A stretch of 44,279 bases of DNA from Desulfonatronum sp. SC1 (GTDB lineage Bacteria; Desulfobacterota; Desulfovibrionia; Desulfovibrionales; Desulfonatronaceae). Made by a program: the position numbers and the translations under genes. Position 1 is the stretch's first letter. Each line of letters opens with the position of its first letter. This document shows positions 1 through 8,114 of this stretch, piece after piece. The notes beneath the pieces were generated by a model. The model saw nothing but the letters and a program-made list of their open reading frames with translations, had not been told where the DNA came from and made no database searches. The stretch covers positions 1-44,279 of the forward strand of contig NZ_PZKN01000033.1 of assembly GCF_003046795.1 (NCBI RefSeq). Direction: 5' to 3'.

Positions 1-770
1 AGCAGGTCAGGTGCGCCGGGGTGGACGGCGATCACCAGGGGGTCGGCAAGCAAGGGAACGGCCCGGGCCTTGTAGTCCGTTTCCGGGTTTTGATGGACCA
101 TGAGCCGGTGGACGCGGTCCGGCACGATGGCTGCGTCCACTTTCCCGGCAACCACCAGCTCCGCGGCCTGATGCCAGGTCTTGGTCGTGCGCAGGACGGC
201 CGACGGGAAAAAGGTGAGCATCAGTTGGTCCTGGATTGACCCGCCCATGGCGGCCACGACATGGCGCGGGTCGTTCAAAAGCCCCGGCAAATCCTCGCGG
301 CCGCCCTTGTCCGCCTCCCTGCCGTCGCGAGGCCGGAGGCCGCGCAGACGAGCCTCGCTGAGCCGGTTCACGACGAGGGTGATTCCGGAAATGAAATAGG
401 GACGGCTGAAAAGCACGGTCTGAGCCCGCTCCATGGTCTTGCTCAGCTCGCTGATCCCGATATCCGCGTGACCCTCGGCCACTGCCCGGACGACCTGGCT
501 ATAGGTGTCGCCGACCGGCACGAACACGGCCTCCAGGCCGATGCTTTGCGCAAAGCCCCGTGCCAGGTCCACGTCCGCGCCACGCAATTCCCCATTCATC
601 CGGAAGACGAAAGGCGCAATGTCCATGTCCACGACTGCCACACGCAGGGTTCTTTGGGTACGCAATCGCTCCAGATCCGCGGGCATGGACCAGGACGGCG
701 TGGCCGTCGCGATACTTGCCAGCAGGAGCATGGCGGAGATCAGACAGCGTGGGGACAATTTTGCTCTCAC
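1..770 (-). CDS. Family 3 extracellular solute-binding protein, 3' end beyond the window
   Basis: Reading from a GTG at 770 gives a basic n-region, a hydrophobic stretch (LISAMLLLASIATATPSWS) and a cleavage region, then ADLERLRTQRTLRVAVVDM, typical of the start of a periplasmic amino-acid-type binding protein (SBP_bac_3/PBPb). Later segments fit the same fold, including DIAPFVFRMNGELRGADVDL and ADIGISELSKTMERAQTVLF. The frame stays open to base 1, so the C-terminus is missing. It could be a free binding protein or the sensor part of a larger receptor. An ATG at 731 is an alternative start but would leave a very short signal peptide, so I prefer GTG; no good ribosome-binding site is visible for either. 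It lies just downstream of a DUF1566 gene, and a decayed copy of its leader exists near 41.0 kb. Confidence 0.82.
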   Translation of the reverse strand, partial: MRAKLSPRCLISAMLLLASIATATPSWSMPADLERLRTQRTLRVAVVDMDIAPFVFRMNGELRGADVDLARGFAQSIGLEAVFVPVGDTYSQVVRAVAEGHADIGISELSKTMERAQTVLFSRPYFISGITLVVNRLSEARLRGLRPRDGREADKGGREDLPGLLNDPRHVVAAMGGSIQDQLMLTFFPSAVLRTTKTWHQAAELVVAGKVDAAIVPDRVHRLMVHQNPETDYKARAVPLLADPLVIAVHPGAPDL

Positions 771-834
771 AAGAGGACAGATGAAGGAGGAAAAAATTAA
801 AAAATCAGATACTTATAAAGACAGCTTGATTATT

Positions 835-1293
835 TTAATGCGCTGGGCTGGCGCACCACACGCTAAGGGGATGTTCCTTTTTAGCGTCGTTGACCCCGCC
901 GTCGCTCATGCTTACACCCCATGCGTAGTCTGCGCCAGTCGCCGTGCCGGACCAGAAATAGGAAGAGGAAGGCCCGGTGTCGGCTTGTTGGATCCCGGTG
1001 AAAGGCTGGCTGCCCTGAATGGCGTTGTATTGGGTTTTGAGCTCGTCCCTGCTCGGCAATCTCCAGCCGGATTTGCCGGAGATGTTGAAAGAACCGCATC
1101 TGGACATGGCATCATCCCAGAACAATTTTCCGAACAGATTTGCATCCTTGGTCCACATCAGGTTGGTCTGCGTATCCGTAACCGTACCGTCCCCGTTGTC
1201 CACAAACCTCTGGGCATGGGCCTCATCGGAGATGAGCAGTCCAGTCAGGCAGAGCATGACAGCCATGGTTGCAACCGCGAGAAGCTTCTTCAT
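835..1293 (-). CDS. Secreted DUF1566 (Lcl_C-type) protein, cassette A
   Basis: A 152-residue protein with a clear signal peptide (MKKLLAVATMAVMLCLTGLL, then ending near AHA). The mature part opens with VDNGDGTVTDTQTNLMWTKD and continues to GWRLPSRDELKTQ, the signature of DUF1566/Lcl_C domains. A C-terminal WSGT segment is followed by DYAWGVSM. The start is fixed by GGAGG seven to eleven bases upstream of the ATG; a longer open frame runs back through the pentapeptide gene but lacks support. DUF1566 domains occur in exported proteins of Desulfobacterota and have no agreed molecular role. It follows a pentapeptide-repeat gene, as in cassettes C and D near 39-41 kb, and has its own copy of the shared promoter-like box. 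Confidence 0.85.
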   Translation of the reverse strand: MKKLLAVATMAVMLCLTGLLISDEAHAQRFVDNGDGTVTDTQTNLMWTKDANLFGKLFWDDAMSRCGSFNISGKSGWRLPSRDELKTQYNAIQGSQPFTGIQQADTGPSSSYFWSGTATGADYAWGVSMSDGGVNDAKKEHPLSVWCASPAH

Positions 1294-1342
1294 GTTTTTT
1301 CCTCCTGTTGAGGTTGGACCGTAATGGTCTTGCACCTCTTTC

Positions 1343-1357
1343 AGCACGATTCGTGCC
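1343..1357 (-). promoter_or_regulatory. Promoter-like box upstream of the DUF1566 gene
   Basis: On the minus strand this reads GGCACGAATCGTGCT, about 50 bases before the start codon. GG and GC are separated by 10 bases, as in sigma-54 -24/-12 promoters. The core GCACGAATCGTGC is also a perfect palindrome around a central A, so an operator is equally possible. Related boxes precede several other cassette genes. Confidence 0.45.
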
Positions 1358-1420
1358 GTAAATAAAAGTAATTCCGGAAAGACACCCCAGGCTATTGACT
1401 GCACTGCACAAGACAAGTTC

Positions 1421-1987
1421 TCACTTGCATTCGCCGATGGACCCTTCGGCGCATATTTTGCCGTTGGTCCATTTGGCCCCGGACAGAATGGCCCCGGACA
1501 GATTGATGGAGTGCATGAAGGCTCTAAACAGGTCAGCTCCGCTGAGGTTGGCTCCGGACAGGTTGGTCTTGTACAACTCAGCACCGTACAGATCGGTCCC
1601 TGACAAGTTGGCGGTGACAAAATTGGTCTTATCTAGATATGCCTTGGACATATAGGCCCCGGACAGATTGGCGCCGTTCAGATTGGCCTCGGCCAGGTCG
1701 GCAGCGACCAGGGTTGCTCCTGACAATTTGGCACCACCCATGGCGGCTTTCCATAGAACGACCCCGGTCATCATGGCTCCGGTCAGGTCGACTCCAGTCA
1801 GGTCGGCCCTGGACAAGTCAGCCCCGTTCAGTCTGACTCCGGACAGGTCGCATTTTCTGCACTCATTTGTCTGCAGCAGCTTGTCCAGATCGTCTTGATC
1901 ATACGCCCCGGCCGCCCCGATGGTCAGCAGGCAACCCAGCGCCGCCATTGCCGTTATTGCCCAAATTTTTCTGCTCCAGATGTTCAT
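1421..1987 (-). CDS. Secreted pentapeptide-repeat protein, cassette A (188 aa)
   Basis: The signal peptide ([20 protein letters not shown], ending near AGA) is nearly identical to those of three paralogues at 36.8-40.8 kb. The mature protein starts with DLDKLLQTNECRKCDLSG, containing a conserved CxxC. It then consists almost entirely of A(D/N)LSG-type pentapeptides, predicted to form a right-handed quadrilateral beta-helix, and closes with a Cys-containing tail (KICAEGSIGECK). It is the longest of the four family members; the others have fewer repeats, so the gene changes length by repeat gain or loss. The start has GGGAGG seven bases upstream. Export is clear; function is unknown. It is transcribed ahead of the DUF1566 gene, 127 bases apart. 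Confidence 0.88.
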   Translation of the reverse strand: MNIWSRKIWAITAMAALGCLLTIGAAGAYDQDDLDKLLQTNECRKCDLSGVRLNGADLSRADLTGVDLTGAMMTGVVLWKAAMGGAKLSGATLVAADLAEANLNGANLSGAYMSKAYLDKTNFVTANLSGTDLYGAELYKTNLSGANLSGADLFRAFMHSINLSGAILSGAKWTNGKICAEGSIGECK

Positions 1988-2130
1988 GTGGAACCTCCCT
2001 GGTTGGATGTTGATGTTCTTCTGCGATATAGCACGATCCATGCCATAAGGAAAATTACATAATTCAGTTATGTTGCAGAAAGTGCCAACCAGACCAGGCA
2101 TCACTGCTTGCGCCCATTTAGTTGGCACTG
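1988..2130 (-). repeat. Shared cassette leader block, copy 1
   Basis: This block matches those ahead of the cassettes at 39.1, 40.8 and 43.4 kb. In minus-strand order it holds a relic of the symporter C-terminus (here with an early TAA), a 9-bp perfect stem (AGTGCCAAC at 2081-2089 with GTTGGCACT at 2121-2129), a conserved ACTGAATTAT segment, the promoter-like box, and AGAAGAACATCAAC leading to the Shine-Dalgarno sequence. It separates the cassette from the decayed DUF3089-like gene. Confidence 0.75.
2030..2044 (-). promoter_or_regulatory. Promoter-like box of cassette A
   Basis: The minus strand reads GGCATGGATCGTGCT followed by ATAT, 43-57 bases before the ATG. GG-N10-GC spacing fits a sigma-54 promoter. 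The following TATAT could instead be the -10 region of a sigma-70 promoter. The sequence is identical to the box of cassette E at 43452-43466. Confidence 0.5.
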
Positions 2131-2189
2131 CCCACGTTGCGGACCGCGGACAAAAAACACTTTTCACGGTGGTCGGCACAATCCTCATT

Positions 2190-2527
2190 ACCTGCCGTCG
2201 AAATACCCGGCCAGGGGCACCCGTTCCCAGACCGGCTTGTTGTCCACGGCATGCAGGATGCGATCGGAATCAGCCCGCGGGCCTTGGCCTGGAGATCCGG
2301 ACGATTCATGATGTCCATGTTCAGCGGCGTTTGTTCGGAGTAGATAGTGGGGATAACGTAGAAGACATCCACCGGATGGGTGATGCTGTCCGGTTGCGCG
2401 GCCCGGCTTTTTGCTTGCGAATAATCCGGCTTCTCGGAACTTTTGCTGCCTCAGCATCCCTCGCAAACCCTCCCTGCGCGAAAATAATCAACCCTGAATC
2501 CGTGACGAACAATGTCCGAATTATCAC
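2190..2527 (-). pseudogene. Decayed DUF3089-like alpha/beta hydrolase gene
   Basis: A GTG at 2527 overlaps the stop of the upstream amidohydrolase (GTGA) and has AAGGAG before it, so the two were probably translationally coupled. The first frame gives about 28 residues, then coding shifts around 2441-2446 (an AAAA run) into a frame reading EKPDYSQAKSRAAQP, then ITHPVDVFYVIPTIYSEQ and NMDIMNRPDLQAKARG. This resembles the N-terminal region of DUF3089 hydrolases (DVFYVxPTxY). Similarity stops near residue 70 and the rest of the domain, including any nucleophile elbow, is absent. The remainder ends where cassette A begins. The family match is from memory of the motif and is moderate. Confidence 0.5.
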
Positions 2528-4593
2528 GGAAACTCCTTGCTGATTTGTAGTGTTTCCAACTCTTGACGAGTCGGCTGCTTCGCCCGGCCCGCATCATACA
2601 CGACCTTGCCTTTGGAAATGGTGGCCTGGACCCGGACTTGCTCGGACAGCTCCGTGGCTTTCAGCAGCACCAGATCCGCGGCCATCCCCGGCTTGATCTT
2701 GCCGCGCCGGGCCTCGGCGTGCCGGGTCAGGGCCGGCCCGCTGGTGAACCCGGCCAGGGCTTCGGCCGGGGACAGAGCCGCTTGCGGATAACCGGGTCTC
2801 CAGGGCTGGCGTGTCGTGGCGTGGGCAATGCTTTCCAGGGCGTTGCAGGAAACGATGGGCCAGTCGCTGCCAAAGGTCAGCATGCCGCCGGATTCCAGGA
2901 TCAGCTTCCAGGGAAAGGCGGTAGCCCATTCGTGTTCAGGCACTTTCTGGTGCCACAGGCGCACGGGTTCGCGCTCATGCAGCGGCTGCATGGAGGCGAC
3001 CACGCCCAGCCGGGTAAAACGGGGAATATCTCGGGCGCGGCATGTTTCGATATGCTCGATGCGGTGCCGGATACGGTGGCCGCGTTTGGCGTCCAGGTTG
3101 GCATGTCTGGCCCGGACGACCTCCACTGCGTCGAGAAATCGCGCCACGGAAGCGTTGCCGATGCAGTGCGCGGCCACCTGCATGCCAGCGCGGTCGGCAT
3201 ACTCAAGCACCGCGGTCAGCCGTTCGGGGGAATAGGCGGGAATTCCCGCGCAAGCGGGCGTATCAAAGCGGAACGACGTATCCTTCTCCACCACGCCATC
3301 CATGAACAACTTGACGGTATTCCATGCGATCATCCCGTCCGGGGCCATGAAGCCGGTCCGGGACGGATCGTTGCCCAGCCGCTCATGATGCTTTTCGTGC
3401 TCGCGGTAGTGCGCTCGTTGCAGGCGCTGATGCAGGCCATGGACGACATGCTCGAACACATCCTTCAGGTGGGCCGACGTCCGATGCACGCCGCGCGGCG
3501 CGGACGCGGCGTCAAGCAGTTCCAGCAGCGCGGCATGGACCTGCGCGTAGGTTTTGCGCCCCTGTCGCCCATCAGCAAGGAGATCCCGAACCTGAACCGC
3601 CCGTTCCAGATCCCCGTGCATGTGCTCGTCCGGAATCACGGACATGGACCCGCTGACCCGTATCCCCAACTGGCCGGTCTGTTCCAGCTCCAAAAGCAGG
3701 ATCAGCGTTTCCAGATCCTCTTCCGGCAACCCCAGGCCCATGGTGTGCAGCGCCGTCAGGCCCATTGCCTGAAGATCTTGCATGGACCGGGCGAGGAACT
3801 CCAATTTTCTCGGTACGGGCACGGGATACCTAGCCCAGAGCGGGCATTCCACCAGGAAATAGGTCTCCGGCTCCCGGAATTCTCCGCCCGGCAAGCCATC
3901 CGGGCCGAATTCGATGTTAGCTTCCATGTCCAGGGCTGAAAGCAGCGGGGGAAAGGGCGGCATGGGATGCAGAAGGTCCGCTTCCTAAATTGCTTTGGTG
4001 TTCGCCCATCCGGTGTGCAGATCGTGGGCGTAAATAAGCACGGGTCGATCCGCTTCGATGGCGTCGAGAGATGTTCTGGCTTCGGCGGGCGGTAGGATCG
4101 GCGGGGTGGTGTAGGCCAGGCCATAGGCGTGGTACAGTTGCCGATGGGGATGCGTGCGGATAAAGTCTCGTAGCTGCGCGGCAACCTCGTCCAACGTGGT
4201 CGCGCCTTCCAGGTCGCAGCCATCCAACCGCTCGGCACCCACGAGCAGATGCACATGGCTGTCGCAAAACCCCGGCAACAAGAGGTTCCCTCGCCCATCG
4301 AGCACCACCGTCCGCTCGTCGGCAAGCGCCTGGGTCTCGCCCGGTAAACGCACAGCCGTGATCACCCCGCCGGAAACCGCGACGGAGGCCAAACCTTCCC
4401 GATCGCCCATCAGGCGTACATTGTCGATGATCAGTTCAGCGGATTCGGTGCCGGGAACATCGGCCAAAGTCATGGCATGGGATTCGGTGTGGGGCGAAGA
4501 CAGGGGCAGTTCGTCGAACAGGCTGGAATTTCCCGGAACAAGAGCGCTTAACGTAAGTCGAACCTTGGCGTGAGACCGCATCGGATGCTTCAT
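2524..4593 (-). pseudogene. Amidohydrolase 3 (YtcJ-like) gene split by an in-frame amber stop
   Basis: One continuous frame encodes an Amidohydro_3-type enzyme of about 689 residues. The N-terminal part carries AELIIDNVRLMG and the metal-binding GFCDSHVHLLVG. The C-terminal part carries AAHCIGNASVARFLDAVE, HRIEHIETC, GSDWPI and the closing beta strand region KIKPGMAADLVLLKA. The frame is broken once by TAG at 3985-3987, between HTGWANTKAI and EADLLHPMPP; a single C-to-T change from CAG would explain it. Such enzymes hydrolyse amide-type substrates with bound metal. The start at 4593 has AAGGAA upstream. Either it is a recent nonsense pseudogene or there is readthrough; both halves are otherwise well preserved. 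It overlaps the DUF3089-like relic by 4 bases. Confidence 0.8.
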
Positions 4594-4891
4594 ATCCGTT
4601 CCTTTTCGGGCAAGTGATAAGGAGCAAAATCATGCTCCCCTTACTTCCATCCGCCGGTTATGTCGATGCGTGAGGGAAGTCGGTATCAGGTCAAGCTTGT
4701 TCTCGACCCTCACCTGCTCTCTGAATCGAAATCGTGATCGAACTTCATGTCCAAGAAGACGGCGTAATCATGGGGTGACGCACAGTATTTTCCGATTGCG
4801 ATCTCGATTGCGCTTTGGATTTCGATGAGAACGGATTTGCCTTGAAGTCAGTATCCCATGAAAAGCATTGCATCCGATCCGCTGAGTCTTG
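4594..4891. repeat. Intergenic region with a degenerate ATCGAAATCG inverted repeat
   Basis: I see no gene here. Between about 4723 and 4830 lies a degenerate form of the inverted repeat at 14490-14567: a left arm GAATCGAAATCGTGATCGAA and a right arm containing TTCCGATTGCGATCTCGATT and GGATTTCGATGA. The arms are about 60 bases apart and imperfect. Confidence 0.45.
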
Positions 4892-5887
4892 TCACGGCCA
4901 CGCACCCAGCAAAAACGCCGCCATTTCCTCGCGGGCTTCCTCGCTTTCAGGCAGGTCCGGGATCAGTTCAAAGCCATGAAACATGCCTTCCCAGACCCGA
5001 AGCTCCACATCCACCCCGGCTCGCCGCATGACCCGGCTGAGTCTGACGCAGTTGCTCAAAAAGAGGTCGCGGGTTCCGGTCGTGATCAGGGTCCGCGGGA
5101 AGCCGGGCCAATAGTCGGCATACACGGGCGAAAGCAGCGGATCCCTGGGATTATTGCCCTGGGCGTAGGCCAGGGCAAAGTATTCCATGAGACGATCCCA
5201 TTGCAACACGGGATCCCGGCCATGGTTGGAAAAATAGCTGTCGCCGGTACGGGTCAGGTCCGAAGCCGGAGAGGAGAGGCCCAGGGCCGCGGGCATGGGC
5301 AGCCCCTCGGCTTTCGCCTTGAGCAGCATGGCCAGGGCCAGGTTGCCGCCGGCCGAGCCCCCAAACACGACCACATTTTTCGGGCCATGCGACTCCATCA
5401 GCTTCGCGTAAACGGCCAGACAGTCATCCAGGGCCGCGGGAAAGGGGTGCTCCGGGGCCAGACGGTATTGGACCGCATACACGGGAAGCCGCAAAAGGTC
5501 GGCCAGGCGCATGGAGTAGGCATCGTCGGGATTGCCCAGGGCAAAGCCGCCGCCATGCACGTACATGGCCGCTTTGCCCTGGCTTTCCCCGGATATCCGC
5601 TTGGGAACCAGCACGACGACGGGTACACCGCCAATCGTTTCCCACTGCATGGAAGAAAGAAGCGTCTTGCGCAAATGCTCTCGTTCCGCATCACTTGCGG
5701 CCCGTTGTTCCTCCCGGATCGGGGCAACCGTGGCCGAAGTAAGCGGGCTGTCGAAAACAGGAGGCGTGTTCTGCTTCAAAAACCGCAGGGCTTGCGGACT
5801 CATGGTTTCTGTCTGGTGCAGATGAAACACATCCGAGGTGCAGGAGCACATCACCGCGCACAACAGTAGCAAGAAAAGAAAACGCAT
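4892..5887 (-). CDS. Exported alpha/beta hydrolase of the hormone-sensitive lipase family
   Basis: A 331-residue Abhydrolase_3/HSL-type esterase. The oxyanion motif HGGG is at residues 111-114, the nucleophile is Ser178 in GGSAGG (176-181), and the probable acid and base are Asp274 (GTRDLF) and His304 (GMFHGF). YRLAPEHPFPAALDD (141-155) is a classic family segment. The N-terminus is a signal peptide rich in Leu with Cys14 and Cys16, so it may be a lipoprotein, although the lipobox is not perfect. Such enzymes hydrolyse short-chain esters; the substrate cannot be read from sequence. The start at 5887 has AAAGGTG upstream. It lies 88 bases downstream of another exported hydrolase and is probably cotranscribed with it. 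Confidence 0.88.
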   Translation of the reverse strand: MRFLFLLLLCAVMCSCTSDVFHLHQTETMSPQALRFLKQNTPPVFDSPLTSATVAPIREEQRAASDAEREHLRKTLLSSMQWETIGGVPVVVLVPKRISGESQGKAAMYVHGGGFALGNPDDAYSMRLADLLRLPVYAVQYRLAPEHPFPAALDDCLAVYAKLMESHGPKNVVVFGGSAGGNLALAMLLKAKAEGLPMPAALGLSSPASDLTRTGDSYFSNHGRDPVLQWDRLMEYFALAYAQGNNPRDPLLSPVYADYWPGFPRTLITTGTRDLFLSNCVRLSRVMRRAGVDVELRVWEGMFHGFELIPDLPESEEAREEMAAFLLGAWP

Positions 5888-5975
5888 GAAACACCTTTAT
5901 CGCAGCGCGACTTCAAAACCAGTCCGTTCAGTCGCAGTCCCCAGCGTACTTCCGGCAAAGCCTGCTTCTCTCCAA

Positions 5976-7271
5976 CTACTGCTGGGTAAAGACCTCATCC
6001 AGCCAGTCGAAGAGCACATGGCCGATGAGGCTTCGGTTTTCCATGACGCAATGGTTGCTCGCCCCCTCGTCGGCTGGCGTGATGACCATCTTTGTGGCGG
6101 GGTTGGAAAAATTGTCCAGGGCGATCTTCTGTTGCCGCTGCACTTCCTGGCTCTTGTACTCGCCCTCGCCGACCATGATCAGCGCCGGAATGGCAATCCT
6201 GGCCGGGTCGAAGGTGTTGCCCTTGTTGGCGTCGATCAATTTCTCCGGCTGGTCCATGGGCACGCCGTAGCGCCAGCAGATGGACCTGACCACGCCGTCA
6301 TGGAACGAGGACCAGGCTGCTTGCTGCTCCGGCGTGTCCAGGGCCGCGGGCATGGTGGCGAACAGGGCGTGGGCGTCCACAACCGCGGAGTTCATGGCAA
6401 TGGCCTTGATGCGCGCATCGTGCATGGCCGCCTGAGGCACGAACAGCCCGCCGCCGCTGAAGCCATAGGCGGCCAGCCGACCGGGATCGACGTCCGGCCT
6501 AGCGACGAGATAATCCACCACGGCCTTCATGGCCACGTTGGTGTCCGTGCGGAAGACCATGCCCTGTAGCGGAAGCATGCCCTGGCCGGGCAGGTCCACG
6601 GTGGCGAAGTTGTAGCCCCGGGCATGGGCCTGGGGGGCGATGTAGTAGAAAAGATCTTCGGCAAAGGTCTCGCCTCCGCCAATCATCAGCAGGGTTTTGG
6701 TTGGTTCGGGGCCGGACGCGGCTTTCCAAAAATACCCGGGGAGCACGGAGCCTTCGAAGGGAACCTCGAAATATTCCACCGGCGGATCAAAAAGAGCCCC
6801 GGCCTTCTGGAACAGCTCCCGCAGCTTGTTCCCCTGCTCCTGAAAGGCCGGATTGTCCGGCAGCATGGAAATCAGGGAGATGCGATAGTAATATGCGGCC
6901 CGCAGGAGCTGATCCCTGGCGCTGACAGTATGCCCCGCGGCCAGGGACTTCTCCCCACGGGCCTGGACCCGACCGGCCAGTTCGGACCATTCCCGCTGCC
7001 AGCTCGCGGCGTCGCCGTCCTCAATATGCGAGGCCGCGTAAAAGGCCTCCCCTATTTCCACGCCCCCGTTGACCGCCGACCCCAGAACCAGGTTGCCGAA
7101 GTGGAAATCCATATCCTCGTCCTGGAAAAAGTAGCTGAAGGCCGTGGCGTGCATGTCCGAGACCTCAAGCGACTGATCAAATGCGGCGGCTGTTCCGGCC
7201 CACGCCTGAAAAACGGCTGCCATCAGAAGACAGATGAAAGCCTTGACCATACGGCATCTCAAGGTTTGCAT
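5976..7271 (-). CDS. Secreted alpha/beta hydrolase, FrsA / dihydropseudooxynicotine-hydrolase-like
   Basis: A 431-residue protein with a signal peptide ending near AAA (residue 30), a helical N-terminal region of about 130 residues and a hydrolase domain from about 165. The nucleophile elbow is YGFSGGG with Ser272; the catalytic His is probably His407 (SNHC) and the acid lies near Glu369-Glu371 (GEGEY). This architecture, a helical cap followed by the hydrolase fold, is that of the FrsA/DUF1100 and 2,6-dihydropseudooxynicotine hydrolase group, which cleaves C-C or ester bonds. The substrate is unknown. I chose the ATG at 7271 because AGGAGG sits six to eleven bases upstream; a longer frame to 7319 has no such site. 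It is flanked by a secreted cupin and an HSL esterase, suggesting one operon. Confidence 0.8.
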   Translation of the reverse strand: MQTLRCRMVKAFICLLMAAVFQAWAGTAAAFDQSLEVSDMHATAFSYFFQDEDMDFHFGNLVLGSAVNGGVEIGEAFYAASHIEDGDAASWQREWSELAGRVQARGEKSLAAGHTVSARDQLLRAAYYYRISLISMLPDNPAFQEQGNKLRELFQKAGALFDPPVEYFEVPFEGSVLPGYFWKAASGPEPTKTLLMIGGGETFAEDLFYYIAPQAHARGYNFATVDLPGQGMLPLQGMVFRTDTNVAMKAVVDYLVARPDVDPGRLAAYGFSGGGLFVPQAAMHDARIKAIAMNSAVVDAHALFATMPAALDTPEQQAAWSSFHDGVVRSICWRYGVPMDQPEKLIDANKGNTFDPARIAIPALIMVGEGEYKSQEVQRQQKIALDNFSNPATKMVITPADEGASNHCVMENRSLIGHVLFDWLDEVFTQQ

Positions 7272-7345
7272 GACTGAACCTCCTTTTGGAGTTGAGTAGT
7301 TACCGATAATGGCCTCCATCCGGTTTTTGCCGGAAGGATCGCGAC

Positions 7346-7774
7346 CTATTCCCGAATCTGCGTGATGGGCAGGTCCGTTGTCCCGGCATAGAAGACCACG
7401 ATGTGCGCGGGTTCGTCACCCACGCTTTCGCCCCAGTGCCAGGTGCCGACCACCTCGACAATGGCCTCCCCGGCTTTCAAGTCCAGGACCTGGCCGTCCA
7501 GGGTATGCACCCGCAAGTGGCCGCTGAGCAGGATGCCCGCGTTGATGACCGGGTGCTGGTGCACGGGCAGCTTTGTTCCAGGCGCAATTGTGATGCTCAA
7601 AATGCGGACCTCCGGCTGTCCTTCCGGATAGGACGGCAGCAATACGCCATCCCAGCTCGTTTCCGTCCTGGCCAGTTCCCGGACCATAACGCCCGTGTCT
7701 TTGGCGGCGACAGAACCAAGACCAAGGAAGGTAAACCAACCGATGACAAAAATACTGGTCAAACGAAGTCGCAT
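7346..7774 (-). CDS. Secreted single-domain cupin
   Basis: A 142-residue protein with an N-terminal hydrophobic signal segment and one cupin domain. Cupin motif 1 is PGTKLPVHQHP with His72 and His74, but the usual Glu is replaced (VINAG). Motif 2 contributes His113 (GTWHWGES). Metal binding is likely; the reaction is not predictable. The start at 7774 has AAAGGA eight bases upstream. It ends up 75 bases before the FrsA-like hydrolase reading downstream and may share its transcript. The region upstream (7775-8476) holds only relics. Confidence 0.82.
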   Translation of the reverse strand: MRLRLTSIFVIGWFTFLGLGSVAAKDTGVMVRELARTETSWDGVLLPSYPEGQPEVRILSITIAPGTKLPVHQHPVINAGILLSGHLRVHTLDGQVLDLKAGEAIVEVVGTWHWGESVGDEPAHIVVFYAGTTDLPITQIRE

Positions 7775-8114
7775 GGGATGTCCTTTGTTGCGTGTTTTTC
7801 AGGCTCAGCCGTCAATGGAAAAGGAGATGTACGCAGGGCAAAATTCCGAACAGCTTAAAACTCGTCACTTGCGCGTTGCGTGGACCAATCCATGTAACCA
7901 TAAATGAAATATGCCAAACACGAATGTTTGTTTTATCAATATGTTGAAAAAGCATGCCGCGACGCTTGGTAAATATGTTCGCGCCAATTTCGTTGGCGAT
8001 GCCAAGGTTGTTGGAGAAGGATCAGGTCATCTCTTTTCCAAATGTTGAAAGCAAAAACTTTAAGATTCATCTGCAATTTCCGAACTCTGACTTCCCGAAA
8101 CTCACCCAAGAATT

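Noticed and set aside
835-1620. A 261-residue extended form of the cassette A DUF1566 protein
   Set aside because: The first 109 residues are an out-of-frame reading of the pentapeptide gene's 3' end; the signal peptide and GGAGG place the start at 1293.
2079-2129. Sigma-54 promoter TTGGCAC...TGCA at the hairpin
   Set aside because: The GG to GC distance is 8 here and 9 or unmatched in other copies, not the required 10; the sequence is better explained as the right arm of the hairpin.
4889-5869. Long plus-strand open frame opposite the HSL esterase
   Set aside because: Low-complexity, Gly/His/Gln-rich translation typical of the antisense of a G+C-rich gene; the minus-strand esterase has all catalytic motifs.
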